A DNA stretch of 64,000 nt from Angelobacter sp036557225 (GTDB taxonomy: Bacteria > Acidobacteriota > Terriglobia > Terriglobales > Acidobacteriaceae): NCBI GenBank assembly GCA_036557225.1, contig DATBHX010000132.1, positions 1-64,000 on the forward strand, written 5' to 3'. This document shows, piece by piece, positions 1 through 7,007 of this stretch. Position 1 is the stretch's first letter. Each line of letters opens with the position of its first letter. Both the position numbers and the translations under genes were made by a program. The notes beneath the pieces were generated by a model. It saw nothing but the letters and a program-made list of their open reading frames with translations, ran no database searches and was not told the origin of the DNA.

Positions 1-1
1 G

Positions 2-76
2 GCGATTAAACAGGTCGGCGGAAGGCGGTTGATGCTCCGGGACTCAAGCGAGCCAAATTACGAAGAAGTGTTCTAA
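2..76 (+). CDS. 3' end of a CDS cut by the window edge
   Basis: An open frame enters from the left edge and gives 24 residues ending in EPNYEEVF before TAA at 74-76. A strong hairpin follows 7 nt later, which supports a true gene end. Too little is present to name the protein. The closing LMLRDSSEPNYE is vaguely like the end of LexA/S24-type peptidases, but that is only a resemblance. Confidence 0.4.
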   Translation, partial: AIKQVGGRRLMLRDSSEPNYEEVF

Positions 77-83
77 AACGGTG

Positions 84-110
84 GAAGCGAGCACGGTAAA
101 TGCTCGCTTC
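84..110 (+). terminator. Hairpin terminator
   Basis: A perfect 10-bp stem (GAAGCGAGCA with TGCTCGCTTC) closes a 7-nt loop, 7 nt after the stop codon at 76. The following TTGAAAATCT is only weakly T-rich, so termination strength is uncertain. Confidence 0.5.
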
Positions 111-206
111 TTGAAAATCTAAGTCTTCGACCATCTGCTGTCGGCAGAGTGTGCCAGCACTCCATCGGGACGGCCTACTTGAAGTGTCTCACAAGGAGGC
201 CCACAA

Positions 207-977
207 ATGCCAGCCTGTCGCAGAAGTAGAAAAGACGAAAGTAATCAAGCTGGACACCCCCAATTCCGATATACTTCTCCGTCCGTGGCCCGCCAGAAGT
301 ACAATCCGTGGGAAATCCCCAACTACAGCATTGAAGAGGGTTCCCGATATTTACACGTTCCAGAGAGCACGATTAGGTATTGGATTATTGGTGAACCCGG
401 AGCCGCTCCCCTCACCACGGTTTACAGCAGAAGTCCGCTTCTGTTGTCTTTCAAGAATCTTGTAGAGTGCTACGTTTTGGAGAGCCTTCGGCACACTCAC
501 GATATAGGGTTGGGCCGCATACGGAAGGATGTAGAGGAGCTAAGACGGGAAAAGCCATCCAAGTATCCGCTGGCCGATTACCAGCTTGCCACACGGGGAA
601 GAAAAATCTACGTTGAAGGCGACGGCGACGAATTGGTAAGCCTTACCGCCGGAGGGCAACACGCTTTCAAGGAAATTTTAGATCCATTTCTGAAACGTGT
701 GGACCGCAATACACAAGGGATTGCCAAGAGGCTGTTTCCATTTACCAGGGTTGAACATCAGAGGTCTCCCGGTGATGCACCACGTATTGTAGTCATTGAC
801 CCTAATGTGGCATTTGGAAAACCAGTGTTAGTAGGCTCCCGAATCTCTACCTCTTTTTTACTCAGCAGAAAGCGCGGAGGAGCTTCCATTCGGCAGTTAG
901 CCGATGATTATGGGAGAACGCAAGAAGAGATCGAAGAGGCGATCTACCTCGAAGAAGTCCACAAAGCCGCTGCTTAA
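207..977 (+). CDS. VapB45-like antitoxin, HTH plus DUF433
   Basis: A 256-residue protein with two recognisable parts. Near residues 37-60 is a helix-turn-helix (YSIEEGSRYLHVPESTIRYW) like the VapB45 DNA-binding domain. Near residues 190-250 is a DUF433 domain (VIDPNVAFGKPVLVGSRIST, then LADDYGRTQEEIEEAI). In this family the protein is the antitoxin: it neutralises a PIN-like ribonuclease and represses its own operon. The start is fixed by a near-perfect ribosome site, AAGGAGG at 193-199, 7 nt before ATG. The next gene begins inside this one, the usual antitoxin-first, translationally coupled layout. Family assignment is confident; activity is inferred. Confidence 0.8.
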   Translation: MPACRRSRKDESNQAGHPQFRYTSPSVARQKYNPWEIPNYSIEEGSRYLHVPESTIRYWIIGEPGAAPLTTVYSRSPLLLSFKNLVECYVLESLRHTHDIGLGRIRKDVEELRREKPSKYPLADYQLATRGRKIYVEGDGDELVSLTAGGQHAFKEILDPFLKRVDRNTQGIAKRLFPFTRVEHQRSPGDAPRIVVIDPNVAFGKPVLVGSRISTSFLLSRKRGGASIRQLADDYGRTQEEIEEAIYLEEVHKAAA

Positions 978-1392
978 AGGCTTCACACTGTATTTGTGTA
1001 ACTGTGTGGATTACGACGAAGTAGTTGAAGCCTTGCAGCGAGCTGGAATTAGATTTCAGCGGCACCGAAATCACTTCAGAAGTTCTGCTCCCGACACAGA
1101 GCTTTTGCGAAAAGTTGGGCAGAGACGCTGGATATTGATTACTGCCGACAAGAGACAAAGAACCCGTCCACTGGAGCGGCAGCTTATTGTGTTGTTCAAA
1201 GTGCGTGAATTTGTTTTTACATCAGCAGCCGTTGGCAATATCGGGGAATTACTGGTTAGGGTACGGCGAAAGATGCGGAATATATGCAGCAGAAATGAAG
1301 GCCCATTCGTTGCCGCAATATCGCAAAGCGGACACATCGCACTGCGCTCACTGGACGGCGGTGGTATAGTCGAAAATCATGGCGAAGAGTGA
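904..1392 (+). CDS. VapC45-like PIN-domain toxin
   Basis: A 162-residue protein whose core (about residues 28-150) matches the VapC45 PIN-like family: an N-terminal strand, APDTELLRKVGQRRWILITA, DKRQR, and a final GPFVAAISQSGHIAL strand. These proteins cut RNA when free of antitoxin. The first 27 residues are a Lys/Arg/Ser-rich leader before the domain, so a later non-ATG start is possible. It overlaps the antitoxin by 74 nt in another frame. The first strand reads LYLCNC, where a metal-binding Asp is expected, so this copy may be inactive. The later acidic positions (APD, TADK) are kept. Confidence 0.7.
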   Translation: MIMGERKKRSKRRSTSKKSTKPLLKGFTLYLCNCVDYDEVVEALQRAGIRFQRHRNHFRSSAPDTELLRKVGQRRWILITADKRQRTRPLERQLIVLFKVREFVFTSAAVGNIGELLVRVRRKMRNICSRNEGPFVAAISQSGHIALRSLDGGGIVENHGEE

Positions 1393-1504
1393 AAAGAATA
1401 TCAGCCTGCGTCCCCTCAAATTCAAAGAGGCTGTGGCCGATCTGCTGAAGATCAAGCCGCCAGCGAAGCCACCGAAGAAAAAGAAGAAAAAATCCGCAAA
1501 ATAA
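1379..1504 (+). CDS. 41-residue basic protein, third gene of TA operon
   Basis: An ATG-to-TAA frame of 41 codons overlaps the toxin gene by 14 nt and ends 1 nt before a terminator hairpin, so it closes the operon. The product has a conserved-looking core, ISLRPLKFKEAVADLLKIKP, followed by a Lys/Pro-rich tail with six lysines in a row. From memory, similar short proteins with an xLxPLxFExAVxxLLxVKP pattern are scattered in bacterial genomes near PIN-like genes. No function is known to me. The charge suggests RNA or DNA binding, or a partner of the acidic antitoxin tail. Confidence 0.6.
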   Translation: MAKSEKNISLRPLKFKEAVADLLKIKPPAKPPKKKKKKSAK

Positions 1505-1505
1505 A

Positions 1506-1529
1506 AAACCCGCCGGACAAAGCGGGTTT
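1506..1529 (+). terminator. Terminator of TA operon
   Basis: AAACCCGC and GCGGGTTT form an 8-bp stem around an 8-nt loop, with TTTG TATAA after it, directly behind the 41-residue gene. Confidence 0.7.
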
Positions 1530-1550
1530 GTATAACTTGCAGGGTTCGGA

Positions 1551-1931
1551 TTATCGGTGATGGCGAAGATGCTGTCTGAGGACGTAAGTGCCAGGGCAGG
1601 ACTTCACGAATTCAGTATTCTCCCCTTTTGTGCTGAGATGTCTCAGCAAGCTAGTTTCCACGGAACCGCGCGTAATTGTCGGGTCATTACGCCGTTCACG
1701 GATGCGCTCCAAGAGCACAGTAATGGGCGTCGGTCTTCCGATCTCTTCCAATACTGCGATTGCGAGCTGGACGTAAGACTGGTGCCGGGCATGGTCAGAG
1801 TCATCGCCTTGCGCCTGGGACGCTGAGGCGTACTGGCTCTTATAGAAGCCCAAGACCCTTTCCAAGGTCTTGATGGCCTCATCTGCTGCCTTAATATCGG
1901 CGGCTGAGAGCCTGCGGTTGAGTACGGGCAT
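1551..1931 (-). CDS. HARE-HTH domain protein
   Basis: A 126-residue protein. Residues about 55-126 resemble the HARE-HTH (HB1/ASXL) winged helix: an AVLEEIGRPTPITVLLERI helix pair, a spacer, SVETSLLRHLSTKG, then FVKSCPGTYVLR, which is the family's closing strand motif. These domains join DNA-binding or restriction/RNA-polymerase functions. The start is taken at 1931 because AAGGAGGT lies 9 nt upstream; the longer frame back to 2045 has no such site. It converges on the toxin-antitoxin operon. The N-terminal part (RLSAADIKAADEAIKTLERV) is a probable helical linker. Confidence 0.65.
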   Translation of the reverse strand: MPVLNRRLSAADIKAADEAIKTLERVLGFYKSQYASASQAQGDDSDHARHQSYVQLAIAVLEEIGRPTPITVLLERIRERRNDPTITRGSVETSLLRHLSTKGENTEFVKSCPGTYVLRQHLRHHR

Positions 1932-2090
1932 TGTAGAGCTACCTCCTTGGTAGCCAAAAGTCGTTTCCCGAAACGAGACTTTTGGCATATTTACGGGTTC
2001 TAACAAACATTGACAACCAATTGCTAGAAGGCCCATAGTGGCCATATGGCGGGCCAGAGCTTAACGGGCATTGACACGCCAGACAGATCA

Positions 2091-2193
2091 TGGTGGGCCC
2101 GGTAGGGTTTGAACCTACGACCTATCCCTTAACAGGGGAGTGCTCTACACCGGGGCCCTTCAAGACGCCGGATACCAACTGAGCTACGAGCCC
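2091..2193 (-). tRNA. tRNA-Asn(GTT) with 27-nt D-loop insertion
   Basis: Read on the minus strand, this folds as a tRNA: acceptor GGGCTCG/CGGGCCC, D stem GCTC/GAGC, anticodon loop CTGTTAA (GTT, Asn), T arm GTAGG-TTCAAAC-CCTAC, A73 and an encoded CCA at 2091-2093. The D loop is 27 nt too long: an extra segment lies at about 2148-2174 (plus strand), between TAC repeats, and could make a small CCGG/CCGG hairpin. The other tRNA-Asn in the window (25018-25092) is normal and has G73 and a U1-A72 pair, so this copy also differs in identity positions. It may be an element-borne or decaying tRNA. Confidence 0.7.
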
Positions 2194-2330
2194 ATCATGA
2201 TCTTGATACTCCTATCTATCTAACACTCTAATCAGAAAAACGCCCTAGTATCACCTAAGATAACCCCTAAGTGCGGCCATTGTCCGGTAGTACAGGGGAG
2301 AAGCGCCAGAGAAACTAGGCACAAAAACAA

Positions 2331-2350
2331 AACCCGCCTTTCGGCGGGTT
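2331..2350 (-). terminator. Terminator after the 65-residue gene
   Basis: AACCCGCC and GGCGGGTT make an 8-bp stem with a 4-nt loop. On the minus strand it is followed by TTTTGTTTTT, a good T tract, 18 nt after the stop of the gene at 2368-2565. Confidence 0.75.
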
Positions 2351-2367
2351 GACGGGTTTAAGAGAGT

Positions 2368-2565
2368 TTAAGTTTTGGTCGGGTATTCTGGCCCGATCTC
2401 TCGGTCTATCGTGTTCGCCATGCGCTTCATTTCGTGGATGTATTCAGCACTCAAAATCTTTAGCGCGGCCATTTCTTCCAGCCGTTTGACCATCACGTTC
2501 AATATGCCATTCAGCGTGACAACGAGCCGATACAACTCCTCATTGCTAAAATTGCTCCCAGCCAC
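2368..2565 (-). CDS. 65-residue helical protein, unknown
   Basis: A GTG-start gene with GAGGTG 5 nt upstream and a textbook terminator downstream, so it is likely real. The product is almost entirely alpha-helical, with a heptad-like pattern (LVVTLNGILNVMVKRLEEMA) that may form a coiled coil or small bundle. No domain is recognised. It lies among other orphan small genes beside the odd tRNA-Asn, which suggests accessory or mobile-element origin. Confidence 0.5.
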   Translation of the reverse strand: MAGSNFSNEELYRLVVTLNGILNVMVKRLEEMAALKILSAEYIHEMKRMANTIDREIGPEYPTKT

Positions 2566-2792
2566 AATGCACCTCGCTGTGCGTTTTGGTTAGGGCTGTG
2601 GACGGTCTGAACACCGCACACAGCCCGACTCTTTGTACGCGATTTCAGCGGGACAAATGAAGGGCGAATGTTAGAAATTTAGGCCCAGTTTTTTAACTGG
2701 GTTTGTGAAAGGGATAATCCCGGAAAAGCGAGAGGAAAGCAAATAACGAAGAATGTTAAGCGCGAGTTTTCAGAGATAACTTTTAAAAGTGG

Positions 2793-2979
2793 GATTTTGG
2801 TGAGCCCTTGAGAGCAGCGGAGCAGGTCCCTCGCTCTGTGTTTCCAATTCTGTGAAAAGGCGCAAGGTCCCTCCGTCCTACTCGCGCGCTGGTGAGCACC
2901 CCATCACGCGAAACCCGCGCGTGCTGGGGACCCGCTCAAAAAGCGCGCGCTCGTTAAACGGCCGTCGGGATGACGGGCT
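2793..2979. repeat. Non-coding dispersed repeat, copy 1
   Basis: Shares with 3800-3936 a leading CCTTGAGAGC-GCGGAG block, a central CAAGGTCCCTCCGTCCTACT block and a final ACGGCCGTCGGGATGAC block. Internal palindromes (CGCGCG-rich hairpins) fit a REP-like element. The 528-nt gap between genes at 2566-3093 holds this repeat and otherwise nothing I can recognise. Confidence 0.6.
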
Positions 2980-3093
2980 TTATAAAGATGTAGATGCATA
3001 CGGAGTAACGAACCTGTGAAGTTAGCCAACCCATCCAGCTCACATGCCATCTCACGATACGTTTTATTTTTTCGGTGAAGAAGAAGGTACGTC

Positions 3094-3339
3094 GTGAGTA
3101 AGAAGGTTGAAGAAAGAGACACTGAGTGTTGTGGTTTGTGGATCAGACCGCGCTCCACTCTTAAAGGCCCCCAACCTGCCCGTGCGTGGCCGGGTGAGAG
3201 GCGTAGCGGCCTGCGCCCCTTGAACAGAGTTCTTGAACTGGCTGACATTGCTCTGGGAGGCAAGAAGCCACAGAAGAGGAAGGCTGCTGCTGCCTCAGTG
3301 CATGATGTAAGCGCAAAGAAGAAGCCGTATAGCAGTTAG
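3094..3339 (+). CDS. Small basic protein, doubtful
   Basis: An 81-codon GTG-start frame with GAAGAAGG upstream. The product has no recognisable domain; its C-terminal half is Lys/Ala-rich (GGKKPQKRKAAAASVHD). Composition resembles small histone-like tails, but it could equally be an accidental open frame in GC-rich DNA. Confidence 0.25.
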   Translation: MSKKVEERDTECCGLWIRPRSTLKGPQPARAWPGERRSGLRPLNRVLELADIALGGKKPQKRKAAAASVHDVSAKKKPYSS

Positions 3340-3407
3340 AAGTGGCATCTGCTGTGTTAATCCCCGAGCGCAGAACAGATTTCACAAATGGCTAGTCTGT
3401 GTATAGT

Positions 3408-3686
3408 TTAAAGTGCGTCAGCGCCGGCTGACGCTGAATCTGCATTCTTTTCTTCGTCATCGAGATCGGGCAATTCGTAGATGCGCACAGGATGGTACTC
3501 CGAACCAGCGTGAGCCTCGTGAATGAGGGAGAACGTTACCGCCGTCCGGCACTTGGAACAACGTGGGAATCTGTCTCCACCGACGAGAATGACCTCATGC
3601 GGCAAGCGGTGTTCAGCGTGATGAACCACGTAAATTCCCGTTGCGGGCACAACGTCATCAGTGGAATGCGGGTTTTTGGGTACCAA
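3408..3686 (-). CDS. Small CxxC zinc-ribbon-like protein
   Basis: A 92-residue protein with the pattern GIYVVHHAEHRLPHEVILVGG, then RFPRCSKC, giving one CxxC pair, and an acidic Asp/Glu tail. I recognise this as a short hypothetical family frequent in Acidobacteriota (GIYRVxHxxHRxPHEVxLxxGxxFPRCxxC). The conserved histidines and the CxxC suggest one metal site. The start is TTG at 3686 with AAAGGA 5-6 nt upstream. Function unknown. It stands alone between the two dispersed repeat copies. Confidence 0.65.
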   Translation of the reverse strand: MVPKNPHSTDDVVPATGIYVVHHAEHRLPHEVILVGGDRFPRCSKCRTAVTFSLIHEAHAGSEYHPVRIYELPDLDDEEKNADSASAGADAL

Positions 3687-3799
3687 AAAATCCTTTCAAT
3701 CTCAAAATAATCTTATCCCACAATGGAACAAGGAGGAGAACGCCGAATTGCGCCATGGGTGGTGTGTGGATTTGCGTTGTGCAGCTTTTTTGAGAGGTG

Positions 3800-3936
3800 A
3801 ATTTTTGTGGGTCCTTGAGAGCGGCGGAGATCCCTGGCGGGGCGTTGCCAATTTTGGGAGGAAGCACAAGGTCCCTCCGTCCTACTCGCGGGCTGATGAC
3901 TACGCCCGCTCGCTCAACGGCCGTCGGGATGACGAG
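3800..3936. repeat. Non-coding dispersed repeat, copy 2
   Basis: Second, shorter copy of the repeat at 2793-2979, in the same orientation. It matches best in GAGAGCGGCGGAG, AAGGTCCCTCCGTCCTACTC and AACGGCCGTCGGGATGACG, and differs in the middle. Confidence 0.6.
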
Positions 3937-3968
3937 GCTTACTTTTTTGCTGTTGTGTGTAGGAGCCT

Positions 3969-4232
3969 CTAGGCCCTTCCTAATTCGTTGGCGAGCATGT
4001 TCACCAGCGCCGGAAGGACAGTGAGTACGGAACAGCGAACCGTATCGAGTTCGGTTTTCATCTGGAAGACAGTGGTTGTGAGTTCAGTATCGGTTTGAGT
4101 GTCGATAGCGTGAATCAATTTTCCCAGCATGATCTGTTCGTAGCTGAAAATATGACTGAAGGCGTTACCCGGTTCGATTTCATGACGGGCGTCATTAATG
4201 AAAGTTTGCAGTGCAGGGCTGGCTGTCATCAT
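3969..4232 (-). CDS. 87-residue protein, unknown
   Basis: The start is placed at 4232 because GGAG lies 6 nt before the ATG pair there; the frame runs back to 4289 without such a site. The product looks helical (IFSYEQIMLGKLIHAIDTQT) and ends ANELGRA. No domain recognised. It is followed on the same strand side by repeat copy 2 and lies in a run of orphan small genes. Confidence 0.4.
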   Translation of the reverse strand: MMTASPALQTFINDARHEIEPGNAFSHIFSYEQIMLGKLIHAIDTQTDTELTTTVFQMKTELDTVRCSVLTVLPALVNMLANELGRA

Positions 4233-4358
4233 TTCACTCCGCGCAGATGCATGATGAGAAGGACGAAGGGCGGGACGAAACGTCAACAAATGCCAGCTCT
4301 GGAACCTGAGAATTCACAATCACTTAAGGTTCCCGAAAAGGAACTGAAGCGGAGAGCA

Positions 4359-4628
4359 TTATTGTGACTCGATAAATGAAAGGGGCTTGAGAGCTCTGCT
4401 GCCGCATCGGTTCCAGCCGCGAAGATGATCGAGCACCTGCGCATCTGTCATGAGGGAGTCACCCCAGCTGCAGATCGTGGCCAGCAGATAGCCATCGGCG
4501 CCCAGAAATTCCAACACACGATTCACACGCCAGGCATCGCGAAGATTGATGGTCTCCGGATTACCCCCAAGCTTGCGAATGGCGAGCGCAATTTCCCCGC
4601 AAATTTGCTTCGTCAAGCTCTTGTCCAT
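4359..4628 (-). CDS. 89-residue protein, unknown
   Basis: ATG at 4628 begins a compact, probably folded protein: a helix (TKQICGEIALAIRKLGGNPE), then RDAWRVNRVLEFLGADGYLLATICSW. The mix of hydrophobic and charged positions looks like real coding sequence, but no family is recognised. A small inverted repeat (4665-4681) lies 37 nt upstream and could be its operator. The ribosome site is weak (AAAAGA). Confidence 0.45.
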   Translation of the reverse strand: MDKSLTKQICGEIALAIRKLGGNPETINLRDAWRVNRVLEFLGADGYLLATICSWGDSLMTDAQVLDHLRGWNRCGSRALKPLSFIESQ

Positions 4629-4664
4629 AGTCGATCTTTTCGCGGGTCAAGCTTCTACTAGACA

Positions 4665-4681
4665 CAGTAGTATATCTACTG
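4665..4681. promoter_or_regulatory. Inverted repeat, possible operator
   Basis: CAGTAG-TATAT-CTACTG is a perfect 6-bp inverted repeat with an AT centre, placed 37-53 nt upstream of the gene at 4359-4628, where a repressor could sit. No regulator next to it is identifiable. Confidence 0.3.
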
Positions 4682-4922
4682 AAATGCCGCCGCGAGGCGC
4701 TTTCAAGCGGATTTTTTTGTTGCGCCGCGCAAGAGTTATGTTAGCATAGTATTCGTATTTTGTTTGCCACAAAAGCACCCGGCTCTGAGCCGGGTGTTTC
4801 AGTTTTGGAGCTGCGACCCACTGCTGATTCCTTCAGCCTATTCTTGGGTGGGATTGGGTGACCCTGGGTGAATTTGGGTGAAACCGGGGGGCAGGGGCAG
4901 GGTGATGGGACGAGGTCAAAGA

Positions 4923-5611
4923 ATGGACGAGAAAAGCAGGCAAGAACGGGAAATTCAGCCGAGAGAACGCGGAGACCGCAGAGCCACGGTGAACATCCGC
5001 GGACAGTGGTATGCGCCAGCGGAAGTGGAGGCGGTGGAGCGACAGCATGCCGCGCGGCAGACTGCACACCAAAAAGAGATGAAAGCCAAGTGGCTGGAAG
5101 CACCTGAAGGCAAGCTGTGCATGGCCTTTTACGAGGCATTTCGGCAGTACAAGAGCTACCTAGAAGAACATCCGCAGGCGCGCCGCGGGGCTGACGGCGC
5201 AGAGCTAGATTTTGAAGAACACCTTTTGTTCAAAGAAGGACTGAAGTTGCTGGACGAGCACAGGCAGGAGCGCGAGGAAAAGCTGCGAAGGAACCTGGAA
5301 AAGGCGCAACGGGCTGCACGCTGCCAGCACCAGTACCTGAGCGGAGAGCGGTGCGGCGCGCCGCGAATGAAAGGCAAGAAACTGTGCCGGATGCATGAGC
5401 GGATGGAGGAAGCCAAGGCGGTGAAACTTGACCTGGGTCCGATGGAAGACCCGGACAGCATTCAGGTAGGATCAAGAAGCTGCAGGGAGCGATCATCGAC
5501 GGGAAGCTGGATTCAAAACAGATCGGGCACCTGGCCTATACGATCCAACTGGCGGCATGGAACGTAACGAGGACGACGATCGCGAACCAGAATTCCGGAA
5601 GCGAGGAATGA
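4923..5611 (+). pseudogene. Frameshifted gene with Cys/His cluster
   Basis: The frame from ATG 4923 (GAGGT 6 nt upstream) encodes a charged helical protein with a Cys/His cluster near its end: CQHQYLSGERCGAP, then KLCRMHERM. This resembles short acidobacterial hypothetical proteins of the CxHxxxxGxxCGSPxxxGxxxCxxH type. After PDSIQ the reading frame turns to nonsense and stops at 5567. Shifting frame at about 5469 continues with IKKLQGAIIDGKLDSKQIGH and LAYTIQLAAWNV to a stop at 5609-5611, which matches the expected family end. One base appears lost near 5470. Either the gene is dead or the assembly has an indel. Confidence 0.65.
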
Positions 5612-5659
5612 GGATGAGAACAAGAAAAGGTGCAAGCGGCGCTTTAAAGCCCGGGTTAA

Positions 5660-5857
5660 AATCAAACAAAAAAGAATGGGGTAAAGAAAATCAAACCGCA
5701 GACGGTCCCGCGTCACCACGAGATCGAGATTGATCGCATCGTGGAGAGAGCGCGAAAGACCGTTCATTCTTCAAAGCAGCGCGGCAAAGAGTCCAAGGTC
5801 ATCATCGATGTCACGCGTAAGCTGATCGAGCAAAGCCGCCAGAGAAAGAAAAAGTAG
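5660..5857 (+). other. Open frame without start, possible gene remnant
   Basis: A frame open from a TAA at 5657-5659 to TAG at 5855-5857 encodes a plausible basic helical peptide (VPRHHEIEIDRIVERARKTV, then KVIIDVTRKLIEQSRQRKKK). It has no in-frame ATG. ATG at 5676 followed by a run of four G is one base out of frame, so a single-base insertion could have broken it. It lies just behind another frameshifted gene. Confidence 0.3.
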
Positions 5858-5901
5858 AATCCTGAAAAAACAAACTGGAGCACTGCGCAGATGGGCGCGA
5901 T

Positions 5902-5930
5902 TTGACCCCATCCCTCATGCCCTCTATATT
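5902..5930 (+). promoter_or_regulatory. Sigma-70 promoter of pheST
   Basis: TTGACC (5902-5907), a 17-nt spacer and TATATT (5925-5930) match the housekeeping consensus and lie 39 nt before the pheS ATG. No T-box or leader-peptide attenuator is visible in the short leader. Confidence 0.75.
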
Positions 5931-5968
5931 TTAGGATTACCCATTCGGTGCGATAAAGACGATCGTCA

Positions 5969-7003
5969 ATGACCAAAACGAACCTGATCCAGACCATCCA
6001 GGACCTCACCCAGTCGGCGCTGGGCGAGATCAAAGCCGCCGCCACCGTGGCCGATCTGGAGAAGGTTCGCGTAGCCGTGCTGGGACGCAAGGGCGAGCTG
6101 GCGGGCATCAGCAAGAACTTCGGCATGATGGCGCCCGAAGATCGCGCCCGCGCTGGCCAACTGCTGAACCAAGCCAAGGCCACGCTGGAGCAGTCGTTCG
6201 ACGATCGCAAAGCCGCTCTTGCCGGCGGAGAGTCTGATCAGAAGCTCAAAGCCGAATGGATCGACCTGACCGTCCCGCCGCAGGGCCTTGCGCCGGGACA
6301 CATCCATCCGGTCACGCAGGTGCAGGACGAGATTGAGCGGCTCTTCGTCTCCATGGGCTTCCGCGTGCTTGACGGTCCTGAAGTGGAAAGCGACTACTAC
6401 AACTTTGACGCCCTGAACATCCCGCCTGATCATCCGGCGCGAGACATGCAGGACACCTTCTGGATGACCGATGGCCACCTGCTACGCACGCATACTTCGC
6501 CGGTGCAGGTGCGTGCGCTCAAGAAATATGGCGCGCCCATGCGGATGATCGCCCCGGGTAGGGTTTTTCGCAATGAAGAAGTGGATGCCTCGCACGAGCA
6601 CACCTTCTATCAAGTCGAGGGCATGATGGTGGACCGCGATGTCTCGGTCGGCCACCTCATTTATTTCATGCAGACCTTGCTCAGCTCGATCTTCGGCCGC
6701 AAAGTTACCGTGCGTTTGCGCCCCGGCTACTTTCCGTTCGTGGAGCCGGGATTTGAGCTCGATATCCAGTGCCTGATCTGCGGCGGCAACGGCTGCGCCG
6801 TCTGCAAGCAGAGCGGATGGGTGGAGCTGCTGCCCTGCGGGCTGGTGCATCCCAACGTGATCAGGAATTCCGGGCTCGATCCCCAGGAGTGGAACGGATT
6901 TGCTTTCGGCCTGGGCCTGACCCGCCTGGCCATGATGCGCTATGCGGTGGACGATATCCGCCTGATGCAGAGCGGCGATCTGCGTTTCCTGAACCAGTTC
7001 TGA
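5969..7003 (+). CDS. pheS: Phenylalanine--tRNA ligase alpha subunit
   Basis: Cytoplasmic class II synthetase subunit that holds the active site for charging tRNA-Phe with phenylalanine, working as an alpha2-beta2 tetramer with PheT. Its 344 residues are close to the usual 330-350. An N-terminal coiled-coil region (about 1-85) is followed by the catalytic core: HPARDMQDTFWM, motif 2 GRVFRNEEVDASHEHTFYQV and motif 3 GFAFGLGLTRLAMMRY. The zinc-ribbon-like insertion CLICGGNGCAVCKQSGW typical of many bacterial PheS is present. pheT follows after 4 nt, a standard operon. The promoter lies at 5902-5930. Confidence 0.97.
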   Translation: MTKTNLIQTIQDLTQSALGEIKAAATVADLEKVRVAVLGRKGELAGISKNFGMMAPEDRARAGQLLNQAKATLEQSFDDRKAALAGGESDQKLKAEWIDLTVPPQGLAPGHIHPVTQVQDEIERLFVSMGFRVLDGPEVESDYYNFDALNIPPDHPARDMQDTFWMTDGHLLRTHTSPVQVRALKKYGAPMRMIAPGRVFRNEEVDASHEHTFYQVEGMMVDRDVSVGHLIYFMQTLLSSIFGRKVTVRLRPGYFPFVEPGFELDIQCLICGGNGCAVCKQSGWVELLPCGLVHPNVIRNSGLDPQEWNGFAFGLGLTRLAMMRYAVDDIRLMQSGDLRFLNQF

Positions 7004-7007
7004 CGAT

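Noticed and set aside
2904..3263. 119-codon minus-strand frame
   Set aside because: Its C-terminal third lies in the non-coding repeat; composition is that of a random GC-rich frame.
1..5900. Prophage or integrative element with recognisable core genes
   Set aside because: No integrase, terminase, capsid, relaxase or transposase gene is found, although the accessory character and odd tRNA would fit a remnant.
5858..5968. T-box or attenuator upstream of pheS
   Set aside because: The leader after the promoter is about 30 nt, too short for a T-box or Phe-rich leader peptide.
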